A stretch of 64,000 nt of DNA, from positions 558,001 to 622,000 of the forward strand of contig NZ_FMAE01000003.1 in NCBI RefSeq assembly GCF_900094575.1. Direction: 5' to 3'. Below, one piece after another: positions 9,108 to 17,703 of the stretch. Numbering within the stretch: the stretch's first letter is position 1; each line of letters opens with the position of its first letter. The notes beneath the pieces were generated by a model, which saw nothing but the letters and a program-made list of their open reading frames with translations, was not told where the DNA came from and did no database searches. A program made the position numbers and the translations under genes. The DNA comes from Bradyrhizobium yuanmingense (GTDB lineage: Bacteria > Pseudomonadota > Alphaproteobacteria > Rhizobiales > Xanthobacteraceae).

Positions 9108-9509
9108 ATGCGCATGAGCGATCCTCAGGAGCCGCTCTGGGTCACTTACGAGCAGGCTGTCGCAATTCATGGTCGACAGCTCCGGCGCTTCGGCGGTGCG
9201 CCGGGATTGCGCGACGAAGGCATGCTGCGCTCGGCGCTGGAGCGCCCGATCAACAAATGGCGCTCGGAACAGGCGCCGTTGGACGAACTCGCTGCAGCCT
9301 ATGCATTCGGCCTCGCGAAAAATCATGCATTCGTCGATGGAAACAAGCGCATCGCCTTCATGGCCATGATGGCTTTTCTTCGCAAGAACGGCGTAGCTTT
9401 CAGCCCCGATCCCGCGGAAGCGACAACGATCATCCTCTCCCTCGCCGCCGGCGAAGTCAGTGAGGAGAGTCTGACGCGATGGATCCGGGACAATTGGAAT
9501 TCCAAATGA
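9108..9509 (+). CDS. Doc-family toxin (Fic/Doc fold)
   Basis: This 133-residue protein carries the Doc form of the Fic motif, HAFVDGNKR (His73), in which Lys replaces the Gly of AMPylating Fic enzymes. Known Doc proteins phosphorylate elongation factor Tu and so stop translation; that activity is inferred here. The N-terminal part (YEQAVAIHGRQLRRFGGAPGLRDEGMLRSAL) matches the usual Doc start. The gene follows the antitoxin by 6 bp without its own clear ribosome-binding site, which points to translational coupling. ATG 9114 is an alternative start. The antitoxin is AbrB-like, not Phd-like. Confidence 0.9.
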   Translation: MRMSDPQEPLWVTYEQAVAIHGRQLRRFGGAPGLRDEGMLRSALERPINKWRSEQAPLDELAAAYAFGLAKNHAFVDGNKRIAFMAMMAFLRKNGVAFSPDPAEATTIILSLAAGEVSEESLTRWIRDNWNSK

Positions 9510-9606
9510 CCCGATTTGAGGGAAAACCCCGCCTCGGTGCCGTTGCCCTGTCTAAATCTTTCAGGTATCCCAGCCCGAGAATTCGACGTTCGACTGGGGA
9601 CATTCC

Positions 9607-9759
9607 ATGGCTGACCATAGCGAAGTGGCGTACACCATCGCCGACGGCAACGACTACGTTGCCCACGAGCAGACCTATGAGGGCTTCATCAAGCTGGTGA
9701 AGTACGGCACGGTCTCGGTCGCGCTCATCGTGATCCTGATGGCGGTCTTTCTGACCTGA
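9607..9759 (+). CDS. aa3-type cytochrome c oxidase subunit IV-like small membrane protein
   Basis: This is a 50-residue protein from ATG 9607 to TGA 9759. A polar N-terminus (MADHSEVAYTIADGNDYVAHEQTYEGF) leads into a single membrane helix (about residues 28-49, rich in V, A, L and I) that ends directly at the C-terminus. This matches the bacterial aa3 oxidase subunit IV family (COX4_pro_2), which is found as a small single-helix subunit. It sits just upstream of the transhydrogenase genes, an arrangement I recall from Bradyrhizobium and Rhodopseudomonas. No other oxidase subunit is in the window, so it would have to join a complex encoded elsewhere. Confidence 0.8.
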   Translation: MADHSEVAYTIADGNDYVAHEQTYEGFIKLVKYGTVSVALIVILMAVFLT

Positions 9760-9816
9760 TCCATCGTCGGCTGCATCCGCCAACGCCGGCGGCTGCTCAT
9801 TAAATTTGCATACAAG

Positions 9817-9832
9817 CCGGTTTCAAAACCGG
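9817..9832. promoter_or_regulatory. short inverted repeat upstream of pntAA
   Basis: A perfect 7-bp inverted repeat (CCGGTTT/AAACCGG, 2-nt centre) lies 58 bp after the oxidase subunit gene and about 68 bp before pntAA. It may be an operator or a weak terminator; no T-run follows on either strand. Confidence 0.3.
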
Positions 9833-9899
9833 TATCCAAACGTTGCGGGAGTAACGCTAAGTTCGCGTGCGCGTTTTTGTCCGCGTCGCCGGAGGGCCT

Positions 9900-11027
9900 A
9901 TGAAGATCGCCGTTGCCAAAGAAATAGATCCGTCGGAGCCGCGGGTCGCCGCTTCGCCTGATACGGTGAAGAAGTTCAAGGCGTTGGGCGCCGAGATCGC
10001 CGTCGAGCCGGGTGCCGGCATCAAATCGGGCCTGCCGGATTCCGAATTCACCGCGGTCGGCGCCACCGTCAGCGCTGACGCGCTCAAGGACGCCGACATC
10101 ATCATCAAGGTGAAGCGCCCTGAGGCATCCGAGCTGGCGCAGTACAAGCGCGGCGCCCTCGTCATCGCCATCATGGACCCCTACGGCAACGATGCCGCGC
10201 TGAAGACGATGGCCGATGCCGGCATCGCCGCCTTCGCGATGGAATTGATGCCGCGCATCACCCGAGCGCAGGTGATGGACGTGCTGTCCTCGCAGGCCAA
10301 CCTCGCCGGCTACCGCGCCGTGATCGAGGGCGCCGAAGCCTTCGGCCGCGCCTTTCCGATGATGATGACCGCAGCCGGCACCGTGCCTGCCGCAAAGGTG
10401 TTCGTGATGGGCGTCGGCGTCGCCGGCCTCCAGGCGATCGCGACCGCGCGCCGTCTCGGCGCCGTCGTGACCGCGACCGACGTGCGGCCTGCCACCAAGG
10501 AGCAGGTGGAATCCCTCGGCGCGAAATTCCTCGCCGTCGAGGACGAGGAGTTCAAGAACGCGCAGACCGCCGGCGGCTACGCCAAGGAAATGTCGAAAGA
10601 ATACCAGGCCAAGCAGGCCGCGCTCACCGCCGAGCACATCAAGAAGCAGGACATCGTCATCACCACCGCGCTGATTCCGGGCCGCCCGGCGCCGAAGCTC
10701 GTCAGTGCCGACATGGTCAAGTCGATGAAGCCCGGCTCGGTGCTGGTCGATCTCGCCGTCGAACGCGGCGGCAATGTCGAGGGCGCCAAGGCCGGCGAAG
10801 TCGTCGACCTCGATGGCATCAAGATCGTCGGCTACACCAACGTTGCGGGTCGCGTTGCGGCCTCGGCCTCCAGCCTCTACGCGCGCAATCTGTTCTCCTT
10901 CATCGAGACCATGGTCGACAAGAAAGAGAAGAAGCTCGCCGTCAACTGGGACGACGAACTCGTCAAGGCTACCGCGCTGACGAAGGACGGCGCCGTGATC
11001 CACCCGAACTTCCAGCCGAAAGCTTAA
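9900..11027 (+). CDS. pntAA: NAD(P) transhydrogenase subunit alpha part 1
   Basis: This 375-residue soluble domain I binds NAD(H) and works with the membrane parts of the proton-translocating transhydrogenase, which makes NADPH from NADH at the expense of the proton gradient. It begins MKIAVAKEIDPSEPRVA, has the alanine dehydrogenase/PNT N-terminal fold and a Rossmann nucleotide loop (GVGVAGLQAIATARRLGA, about residues 178-195). The start is the ATG at 9900 with GGAGG at 9891-9895; the frame reads back to 9867 but without a better site. The split alpha subunit (pntAA and pntAB separate) is typical of alphaproteobacteria. It is followed by pntAB 12 bp downstream. Confidence 0.96.
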   Translation: MKIAVAKEIDPSEPRVAASPDTVKKFKALGAEIAVEPGAGIKSGLPDSEFTAVGATVSADALKDADIIIKVKRPEASELAQYKRGALVIAIMDPYGNDAALKTMADAGIAAFAMELMPRITRAQVMDVLSSQANLAGYRAVIEGAEAFGRAFPMMMTAAGTVPAAKVFVMGVGVAGLQAIATARRLGAVVTATDVRPATKEQVESLGAKFLAVEDEEFKNAQTAGGYAKEMSKEYQAKQAALTAEHIKKQDIVITTALIPGRPAPKLVSADMVKSMKPGSVLVDLAVERGGNVEGAKAGEVVDLDGIKIVGYTNVAGRVAASASSLYARNLFSFIETMVDKKEKKLAVNWDDELVKATALTKDGAVIHPNFQPKA

Positions 11028-11039
11028 GGAGAGATTGCC

Positions 11040-11357
11040 ATGGAGCACGCTGCACAGGTCGTCGACCCCTTCATCTTCCGGCTGTCGATCTTCGTCCTCG
11101 CCGTCTTCGTCGGCTATTTCGTGGTGTGGTCGGTGACGCCGGCGCTGCACACGCCGCTGATGAGCGTGACCAACGCGATCTCCTCGGTGATCGTGGTCGG
11201 CGCGCTGCTCGCGGTCGGCGTCGGCATGGTTTCGAGCGGCTCGGGCTGGGCGCGCGGCTTCGGCTTCGTCGCGCTCGTCTTCGCCTGCGTGAACATTTTC
11301 GGCGGCTTCCTTGTCACCCAGCGCATGCTGGCGATGTACAAGAAGAAGTCGAAGTAA
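11040..11357 (+). CDS. pntAB: NAD(P) transhydrogenase subunit alpha part 2
   Basis: This 105-residue membrane subunit has three to four hydrophobic helices (about residues 12-33, 45-65 and 70-93) and a basic end (KKKSK). It forms part of the proton channel domain II together with PntB. It begins 12 bp after the pntAA stop with an AAGGAGA ribosome-binding site and lies 39 bp before pntB, so the three genes form one operon. Confidence 0.95.
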   Translation: MEHAAQVVDPFIFRLSIFVLAVFVGYFVVWSVTPALHTPLMSVTNAISSVIVVGALLAVGVGMVSSGSGWARGFGFVALVFACVNIFGGFLVTQRMLAMYKKKSK

Positions 11358-11396
11358 GCGGCCACCTCGGGCTGAAGGGATCAATGGGGACCTGAG

Positions 11397-12794
11397 ATGA
11401 GCGCCAATCTCTCTGCATTCTTGTATCTCGTGGCGGGGGTGCTGTTCATCCTGTCGCTGCGCGGGCTGTCGAGCCCGGCAACCTCGCGCCAGGGCAATCT
11501 GTTCGGCATGATCGGCATGGCGATCGCGGTCGCCACCACGCTGGCGAGCCATCCGCCGGCGGATGGCGTGGCCTGGGTCCTCGTGATCCTCGCGGTCGCG
11601 ATCGGCGGCGGCATCGGCGCGGTGATCGCCCGCCGCGTGCCGATGACCTCGATGCCGGAACTGGTCGCCGCCTTCCACTCGCTGGTCGGCATGGCCGCGG
11701 TGCTGGTCGCTGCCGGCGCGTTCTACGCGCCTGAGGCCTTCGACATCGGCAAGCCTGGCGCCATTCATGCATCAAGTCTGGTCGAAATGTCGCTCGGTGT
11801 CGCCATCGGCGCGCTGACCTTCACCGGCTCGGTGATCGCCTTCCTGAAGCTGTCCGCGCGCATGAGCGGCGCGCCGATCATCCTGCCGTTCCGCCACATC
11901 ATCAACATCGCGCTGGCCGTCGCGCTGGTGTTCTTCATCGTCCGTCTCGTCCTCACCGGCGGCGCGTTCGACTTCTGGATGATCACCATCATCGCGCTGG
12001 CGCTCGGCGTGCTCATGATCATCCCGATCGGCGGCGCCGACATGCCGGTCGTGATCTCGATGCTGAACTCCTATTCGGGTTGGGCGGCCGCCGGCATCGG
12101 CTTCACGCTCGGCAATTCCGCGCTGATCATCACCGGCGCGCTGGTCGGTTCCTCGGGCGCGATCCTGTCCTACATCATGTGCCACGCGATGAACCGGTCC
12201 TTCATCTCGGTCATCCTCGGCGGCTTCGGCGGTGAGACCGCGGCGGCCGGCGGCGCCACGGGCGAGCAGAAGCCCGCCAAGCTCGGCTCGGCGGACGATG
12301 CGGCCTTCATCATGAAGAACGCCTCCAAGGTCATCATCGTGCCCGGCTACGGCATGGCGGTGGCGCAGGCCCAGCACGCGCTGCGCGAGATGGCGGACAT
12401 GCTCAAGAAGGAAGGCGTCGAGGTGAAATACGCCATTCACCCGGTCGCCGGCCGCATGCCCGGCCACATGAACGTGCTGCTGGCCGAAGCCAACGTGCCC
12501 TATGACGAGGTGTTCGAGCTCGAGGACATCAACTCCGAATTCGCGCAGGCCGACATTGCCTTCGTGATCGGCGCCAACGACGTCACCAACCCGGCGGCCG
12601 AAGAGGACAAGACTTCGCCGATCTACGGCATGCCGGTGCTCCAGGTCTGGAAGGCCGGCACGGTGATGTTCATCAAGCGCTCGCTGGCGTCGGGCTATGC
12701 CGGTATCGACAATCCGCTGTTCTACCGCGACAACACCATGATGCTGCTCGGCGACGCCAAGAAGGTCACCGAGAACATCGTCAAGGCGATGTGA
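11397..12794 (+). CDS. pntB: NAD(P) transhydrogenase subunit beta
   Basis: This 465-residue protein has eight to nine membrane helices in the first ~270 residues (domain II proton path) and a soluble NADP(H)-binding domain III at about 290-465. Domain III motifs are visible: VIIVPGYGMAVAQAQH, AIHPVAGRMPGHMNVLLAEA, VIGANDVTNPAA and a C-terminal GDAKK. It completes the proton-pumping transhydrogenase with pntAA and pntAB. The length fits the family. No terminator hairpin is evident after the stop. Confidence 0.96.
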   Translation: MSANLSAFLYLVAGVLFILSLRGLSSPATSRQGNLFGMIGMAIAVATTLASHPPADGVAWVLVILAVAIGGGIGAVIARRVPMTSMPELVAAFHSLVGMAAVLVAAGAFYAPEAFDIGKPGAIHASSLVEMSLGVAIGALTFTGSVIAFLKLSARMSGAPIILPFRHIINIALAVALVFFIVRLVLTGGAFDFWMITIIALALGVLMIIPIGGADMPVVISMLNSYSGWAAAGIGFTLGNSALIITGALVGSSGAILSYIMCHAMNRSFISVILGGFGGETAAAGGATGEQKPAKLGSADDAAFIMKNASKVIIVPGYGMAVAQAQHALREMADMLKKEGVEVKYAIHPVAGRMPGHMNVLLAEANVPYDEVFELEDINSEFAQADIAFVIGANDVTNPAAEEDKTSPIYGMPVLQVWKAGTVMFIKRSLASGYAGIDNPLFYRDNTMMLLGDAKKVTENIVKAM

Positions 12795-13002
12795 CGGGGG
12801 GAGGGACCGTGGCCATCAATTAGGAATGGCACCAGTCCGATCGCATGCCGCCCAAGGCGTGCGCGAGCAGCGCGTCGCCTGGCACGCTGCCCACAAGGCG
12901 GCGTGCAGCTGCCGCGACGTTCCGGCGAGCCTGCGACCGACGTCATGAAATTGCTGCGGAGCCGTCGCAAGCCCTAGTCTCAAGCGAGGGAGCGGCCGCG
13001 CA

Positions 13003-13803
13003 ATGATGAGCATTGTCAAGTGGATCGCCATCGTGCTCCTGACCGTCTATTGCGCCGGTCTCCTCGTGCTGTACGTCCGCCAGCGCGAGATGCTGTTTCC
13101 GATCCCGCCCGCCGGCCGCACCGCACCCGATGCTGCGGGCCTTCCCGAGGCGCAAGAGCATGTCCTGACCACGTCTGATGGCGAGCAGGTCATCGTCTGG
13201 CACGTGCCGGCCAAGCCCGGTCGTTCCGTGATCCTCTACTTCCACGGCAATGGCGATTTTCTCGCCGGCCGCGTCGGCCGTTTCAAGGCGATGACTGCCG
13301 ACGGCACCGGCCTCGTTGCGCTGTCCTATCGCGGCTATGGCGGCTCGAGCGGGATGCCGAGCGAGCAGGGCCTGCTGCGCGACGCTGCAGCCGCCTACGC
13401 GTTCACCACCGCGCGCTATGCGGCGGAACGAATCGTCGCCTGGGGCTTTTCGCTCGGGACGGGCGTCGCGGTCGCGCTCGCCTCGGAGCATCGCGTTGGA
13501 AAACTCATCCTGGAGGCGCCCTATACGTCGACGGCCGACATTGCGGGGTCATCGTTCTGGTTCGTTCCGGTCCGCCTTCTGATGCGCGACCCGTTCCATT
13601 CGGACCAGCGCATGTCGCGCGTCACGGTGCCGCTGCTCGTCATGCATGGCACCAATGACCTTGTCATTTCGATCGTCTTCGGAGAGCGTCTGTTCGCGCT
13701 CGCCCGCGAGCCCAAGCGGTTCGTTCGCATCGAGGGCGGCGGGCACGACGATCTCGATCAATATGGCGCGATCGAAACGGCGAGAGGCTTCATTGGCGGC
13801 TGA
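13003..13803 (+). CDS. alpha/beta hydrolase (BEM46/ABHD13-like)
   Basis: This 266-residue protein has an N-terminal membrane anchor (about residues 3-25) and an alpha/beta hydrolase domain. The oxyanion region is YFHGNGD, the nucleophile elbow is GFSLG, an acidic residue follows in HGTNDLVI, and the histidine is in GGGHDDL, so the Ser-Asp-His triad is complete. This is the BEM46/YfhR family of membrane-anchored serine hydrolases, whose substrates are poorly known. ATG 13003 and ATG 13006 are adjacent; either could start. The end overlaps the start of the following antiporter gene. About 200 bp without a gene separate it from pntB. Confidence 0.88.
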   Translation: MMSIVKWIAIVLLTVYCAGLLVLYVRQREMLFPIPPAGRTAPDAAGLPEAQEHVLTTSDGEQVIVWHVPAKPGRSVILYFHGNGDFLAGRVGRFKAMTADGTGLVALSYRGYGGSSGMPSEQGLLRDAAAAYAFTTARYAAERIVAWGFSLGTGVAVALASEHRVGKLILEAPYTSTADIAGSSFWFVPVRLLMRDPFHSDQRMSRVTVPLLVMHGTNDLVISIVFGERLFALAREPKRFVRIEGGGHDDLDQYGAIETARGFIGG

Positions 13804-15235
13804 CGGCTTGGCTCAACGTTACATCCCCGCGCTCGCCGTCTCCTGCTTGACGCTTCTGCCGCAGAATGCGCTTGCCGCGACCGGCCTCGATGGTGCGGCG
13901 ATGCGCTGGCCCTATGCGCTGCCCTTTGCCGGCTTGTTGCTGTCGATTGCAATGGGGCCGCTGCTGTTGCCGAAGATCTGGCATCACCACTACGGCAAGA
14001 TCACCGCCGCCTGGTCGCTGCTGGCGCTCGCCGCGCTCGTCGTCTTTGCCGGCGGCGCGGCGACCTTGGCGGCGCTGGTCCATGCCATGCTCGCCGAATA
14101 TCTCGGCTTCATCGTGCTGCTGTTCGCTCTCTATGTCGTGGCCGGCGGCATCCTCATCACCGGCGACATCAAGGGCACGCCGGCGGCGAATGTCGGCATC
14201 CTCGCGCTCGGCACGCTGGGGGCGAGCATCGTCGGCACCACGGGTGCCGCGATGATCCTGATCCGCCCCTTGATCCGCGCCAACCGGCAGCGGCGCCACA
14301 ACACCCATGTCGTCATCTTCTTCATCATCCTGGTGGCCAACGTCGGCGGCGCGCTGAGCCCGCTCGGCGATCCCCCGCTGTTCGTCGGCTTCCTGCATGG
14401 CGTTGACTTCTTCTGGACCACGCGGACCATCTGGTTGCAGACAGCACTCGTCGCCGTCCTGCTGCTCGCGATCTTCGCCGTCGTCGACGTCTGGCGCTTT
14501 CGCAGTGAGCCGCCGCCCGCCGACACAGGCCGGGGAGAGCCGTTGCGCATCCGCGGCCTCGTCAATCTGGTGCTGATCGCAGCCATCGTCGCCAGCCTTC
14601 TCGCTTCGGCGATGTGGAGGCCCGACATTGCCTTCGACATTTTCGGTACCAAGCTGGAGCTGGAGGACGTCGCGCGCAACCTGGCGCTGCTGGCCATCGC
14701 GGCGCTGTCGGTGTGGCTGACGCCCGACGAGCACAGGCAGGCCAACGGCTTCACCTGGGAGCCGATCCGCGAGGTCGCAAAACTGTTCGCGGGCATCTTC
14801 GTCGCCATCATCCCGGTCATTGCCATGCTCAATGCCGGCCATCACGGCGCGTTCGCCTGGCTGCTGTCGGCGGTGACGGCGCCGGATGGCGCGCCGCGCG
14901 AGGTCGTTTATTTCTGGTTCACCGGCCTGATGTCCGCGTTCCTCGACAATGCGCCGACCTATCTGCTGTTCTTCGAGCTCGCCGGCGGCAATCCGCAGGT
15001 GCTGATGCATCAGCTCTCGGGCACGCTCGCCTCGATCTCCATGGGAGCGGTCTACATGGGAGCGCTCACCTATATCGGCAACGCGCCGAACTTCATGGTG
15101 AGCAGCATCGCCCGCGAGAACGGCGTCGCGATGCCGAGCTTCTTCGGTTATCTCCTGCGCGCCGGCGCCGTGCTGATCCCGCTGTTCCTGTTGCTGACGT
15201 TCCTGCCGGTCGCACCGATCCTGCACTGGCATTGA
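13793..15235 (+). CDS. sodium:proton antiporter (NhaD/ArsB-type ion transporter superfamily)
   Basis: This integral membrane protein of about 480 residues has some 12 hydrophobic segments. Motifs typical of the NhaD/citrate transporter-like group are present: GTTGAAMILIRP, GGALSPLGDPPLFVGFLHG, SAFLDNAPTYLLFF and YIGNAPNF. It probably exchanges Na+ for H+ across the inner membrane. The start is uncertain. I prefer TTG 13793 because GAGAGG sits 5 nt upstream, which gives an 11-bp overlap with the hydrolase; ATG 13763 in the same frame is the alternative but has no site. It is followed by a Ca2+/H+ antiporter gene. Confidence 0.88.
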   Translation: MAADGLAQRYIPALAVSCLTLLPQNALAATGLDGAAMRWPYALPFAGLLLSIAMGPLLLPKIWHHHYGKITAAWSLLALAALVVFAGGAATLAALVHAMLAEYLGFIVLLFALYVVAGGILITGDIKGTPAANVGILALGTLGASIVGTTGAAMILIRPLIRANRQRRHNTHVVIFFIILVANVGGALSPLGDPPLFVGFLHGVDFFWTTRTIWLQTALVAVLLLAIFAVVDVWRFRSEPPPADTGRGEPLRIRGLVNLVLIAAIVASLLASAMWRPDIAFDIFGTKLELEDVARNLALLAIAALSVWLTPDEHRQANGFTWEPIREVAKLFAGIFVAIIPVIAMLNAGHHGAFAWLLSAVTAPDGAPREVVYFWFTGLMSAFLDNAPTYLLFFELAGGNPQVLMHQLSGTLASISMGAVYMGALTYIGNAPNFMVSSIARENGVAMPSFFGYLLRAGAVLIPLFLLLTFLPVAPILHWH

Positions 15236-15283
15236 ATCCGCCGGCCGATTTGCTATTGCTCGCTTTGTAGTTGGAGCCGATGG

Positions 15284-16381
15284 ATGAGCGCGCATGATCC
15301 GATGCCCCGGTCGGCCTGGGTCTTTCCGGCGCTGGCCCTGCTGTTGTTCGCAGCCGTCAGCGCCACGGATTACGTCTTCACGCTGTCGTTTGGCGGTCTT
15401 CTCTTCACCGTCGTCCTTCTGGTCATCCTGTTCGGCACGGTGTTCGCGGCGGTTCATCATGCCGAGGTGATCGCGGAGCGGGTCGGCGAACCCTACGGCA
15501 CGCTGGTGCTGACGCTCTCGGTGACCATCATCGAGGTCGCGCTGATCACCACGATCATGCTGGGCGACAAGCCTGCCCCGGCACTGGCGCGCGACACCGT
15601 GTTCGCCGTGGTCATGATCGTCTGCAACGGCCTCGTCGGGCTCTGCATCTTCATCGGCGGCCTGCGCTATCGCGAGCAGGGTTTTCAGCTCTCCGGCGCC
15701 AACGTCTATCTCAGCGTCCTGTTCGCGCTCGCGACCATCACGCTCATCCTGCCGAACTACACCACCACCACGCCGGGGCCTGTCTATTCGGCGGTCCAGC
15801 TCGGCTTCGTCGACGTGGTCACGCTGGCGCTCTATGCGGTGTTTCTCTACACCCAGACGGTCCTGCACAAGGATTACTTCGTCCACGAGCGGGCGTACGC
15901 CGGCAGCGGCGAGGTGCATCTGTCGGGCAGGATGCTGGTGCTCAGCGTCGTGCTGCTGCTGATCGCGCTGCTGGCGGTCGTGCTGCTCTCCAAGAAATTC
16001 TCGCTGGTGGTCGACGCCGTCGCGGCCAAGATCGGCGCGCCGCCGGCCTTTGCCGGGCTTCTGGTCGCGCTTCTAATCCTGATGCCGGAAGGCGTCGCGG
16101 CCGTCTCGGCGGCCCGCCAGAACGACCTCCAGAAGAGCATCAACCTCGCTCTGGGATCGTCGCTGGCGACCATCGGCCTGACCATTCCTGCCGTCGGGGT
16201 CGCCACTTACGCGCTCGACAAGGAGCTCGAGCTCGGCCTCGGCGCCCAGGGCAGCGTGCTCCTGCTGCTGACCTTCTTCCTGAGCATGCTGACCTTCGGC
16301 ACGGGCAGGACCAATGTCCTGTTCGGCCTGGTGCATATGGTGGTATTTGCCGTCTACGTGTTCATGGTTTTCGTACCCTAG
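15284..16381 (+). CDS. calcium:proton antiporter (ChaA/CaCA family)
   Basis: This 365-residue membrane protein has about ten to eleven helices. The two CaCA alpha repeats are visible: EPYGTLVLTLSVTIIEVALI near residues 68-87 and LILMPEGVAAVSAARQNDLQKSINLALGSSLATIGLT near 264-300, each with the conserved acidic residue (E in TIIEV and MPEG). It should exchange Ca2+ (and perhaps Na+ or K+) for H+, like ChaA. It lies 48 bp after the sodium:proton antiporter gene in the same direction, so the two may be co-expressed for cation/pH homeostasis. Confidence 0.9.
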   Translation: MSAHDPMPRSAWVFPALALLLFAAVSATDYVFTLSFGGLLFTVVLLVILFGTVFAAVHHAEVIAERVGEPYGTLVLTLSVTIIEVALITTIMLGDKPAPALARDTVFAVVMIVCNGLVGLCIFIGGLRYREQGFQLSGANVYLSVLFALATITLILPNYTTTTPGPVYSAVQLGFVDVVTLALYAVFLYTQTVLHKDYFVHERAYAGSGEVHLSGRMLVLSVVLLLIALLAVVLLSKKFSLVVDAVAAKIGAPPAFAGLLVALLILMPEGVAAVSAARQNDLQKSINLALGSSLATIGLTIPAVGVATYALDKELELGLGAQGSVLLLLTFFLSMLTFGTGRTNVLFGLVHMVVFAVYVFMVFVP

Positions 16382-16393
16382 AAGGAGCTCCCA

Positions 16394-16678
16394 GTGCTTG
16401 CCGCCAAGTCCGAGGTTCAGGTCGACAACGAAGAGGTCCGGGTGACCGAATGGCGGCTTGCCCCCGGCAGCGCCACCGGCCATCACACCCATGGCATGGA
16501 CTATGTGATCGTTCCGGTCGCCGCCGGCGAGATGACCATCGTCGCGCCCAATGGCGAAAGGTCCAAGGCGCAGCTTGCCGCCGGGAAATCCTATTTCCGC
16601 AAGGCCGGTGTCCAGCATGACGTACTTAACGAAACCTCAACTGAGATCGTGTTCCTTGAAATTGAGCTGAAACGCTAG
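16394..16678 (+). CDS. small cupin-domain protein
   Basis: This 94-residue protein forms a single cupin barrel. The metal-site motif is GHHTHGMDYVIVPVAAGEM, close to the consensus G(X)5HXH(X)3,4E(X)6G but with D in place of E. It starts at GTG 16394 with AAGGAG 7 nt upstream and lies 12 bp after the antiporter gene, so it is probably in the same transcript. The substrate is unknown; a metal-dependent role is possible but not shown. Confidence 0.8.
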   Translation: MLAAKSEVQVDNEEVRVTEWRLAPGSATGHHTHGMDYVIVPVAAGEMTIVAPNGERSKAQLAAGKSYFRKAGVQHDVLNETSTEIVFLEIELKR

Positions 16679-16771
16679 GGTCGCGCCCCTGTTTGCCATC
16701 GATCCGTCGCAGTTGATCCCTCACAATGCCCTAAAGTTCCCGCATCAGGTCGCGCGGGGAGTGTGGTCGGA

Positions 16772-17677
16772 ATGCTGAAATACCTCGCAAAAATTTCGAT
16801 GGATATTTTCCCCTCGGTGCTCGCGACGATCATCGGGGCCTACATCGTCAATCATTACATCAACGCCAAGCCGGCCGCCGACACCCCAGCCGCCGTGACC
16901 GCGCCTGCCCAGACCGGCAGCGACGGCAAACCCACCGATACCGCCAACCTTCCCGCCTCCGGCGTCAAGGCCAAGGGCATCCCCGAGAAGAGCGTGACGG
17001 ACAAGGCGGCGGTCGAGAAGCCGGTCGATCATCCGCCGGCCGCCGAGACCAAGGCCGCAGACGTGGCTCCCGCTGACACCGGTCCGCGCGGACGTCCCTC
17101 TGCCCGCGACAAGGCCGCGGCGAAATCCGCACCGGCGGCTTCTGCTCCCGTGGTTGAGGCCAATTCGGCCCCGACGGCGGCTTCCGCGGCTCCCGACGCC
17201 AACGATCTGGCGCGTGCTGCGATCGAGCGCCTGCGCAAGTCGCCCGAGGGCAAGGCTGCTGAGGCCAGGTCGTCGGAAACCAAGCCTGCCGAGGCTCGCG
17301 CGTCGGAGACCAAGCCGGCTGAGCCTGCGGTGCGGGACGCCGCCCGCACGCCGGAGGCTCCGCGTGTCGTGAATGTGGAGCCGTCTCCAGTCCGTCCGCT
17401 GCCGCCGCCGATCAATGTCTCGACGCCCTCACCCGAGGCCTATGGCAATGGGGGCTCCAATCCGCCCTACACGGCCTCGATCGGCAACGATGATCCGAAT
17501 CGGGTGACGCCGCCGGCCGACATTCCCGTGCCGGTCATCGCACCGCCGCTCGACCTGCGTGCCGATGCGGGCGCCGCCCTGCCGCGGCCGAAGAAGACCA
17601 ATGTCGCCGACGAGATGCTGTCGGGCATGAAGTCGATGTTCAACGCCGTTCTGCCCAAGAGCGCCACGCCCGACTAG
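16772..17677 (+). CDS. Ala/Pro-rich membrane-anchored hypothetical protein
   Basis: I do not recognise a domain. The ~301-residue product starts with one hydrophobic helix (SMDIFPSVLATIIGAYIVNHYI, about residues 9-30) and continues as a very Ala/Pro/Lys/Glu-rich chain with repeated SETKPAEARA units near 165-185. It ends with MLSGMKSMFNAVLPKSA, possibly an amphipathic helix. The layout suggests a single-pass anchor with an extended periplasmic or cytoplasmic arm. Start chosen at ATG 16772 with GGGGAG upstream; GTG 16763 is an alternative. It converges with the TPR lipoprotein gene 26 bp away. Confidence 0.7.
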   Translation: MLKYLAKISMDIFPSVLATIIGAYIVNHYINAKPAADTPAAVTAPAQTGSDGKPTDTANLPASGVKAKGIPEKSVTDKAAVEKPVDHPPAAETKAADVAPADTGPRGRPSARDKAAAKSAPAASAPVVEANSAPTAASAAPDANDLARAAIERLRKSPEGKAAEARSSETKPAEARASETKPAEPAVRDAARTPEAPRVVNVEPSPVRPLPPPINVSTPSPEAYGNGGSNPPYTASIGNDDPNRVTPPADIPVPVIAPPLDLRADAGAALPRPKKTNVADEMLSGMKSMFNAVLPKSATPD

Positions 17678-17703
17678 AACTCCGCTCAGCCTCCGCCAAA
17701 CCG

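Noticed and set aside
9675..11768. 697-codon open frame on the minus strand over pntAA/pntAB
   Set aside because: It is antisense to well-supported transhydrogenase genes and has the His/Arg/Gly/Asp-rich make-up of GC-driven shadow frames.
12795..13002. Possible gene or regulatory RNA between pntB and the hydrolase
   Set aside because: No hairpin with a T-run, no promoter and only antisense-like frames are visible; I see nothing to report there.
13790..15919. 709-codon minus-strand frame over the two antiporter genes
   Set aside because: Antisense to clear membrane proteins and with low-complexity Arg/Asp/Gln composition.
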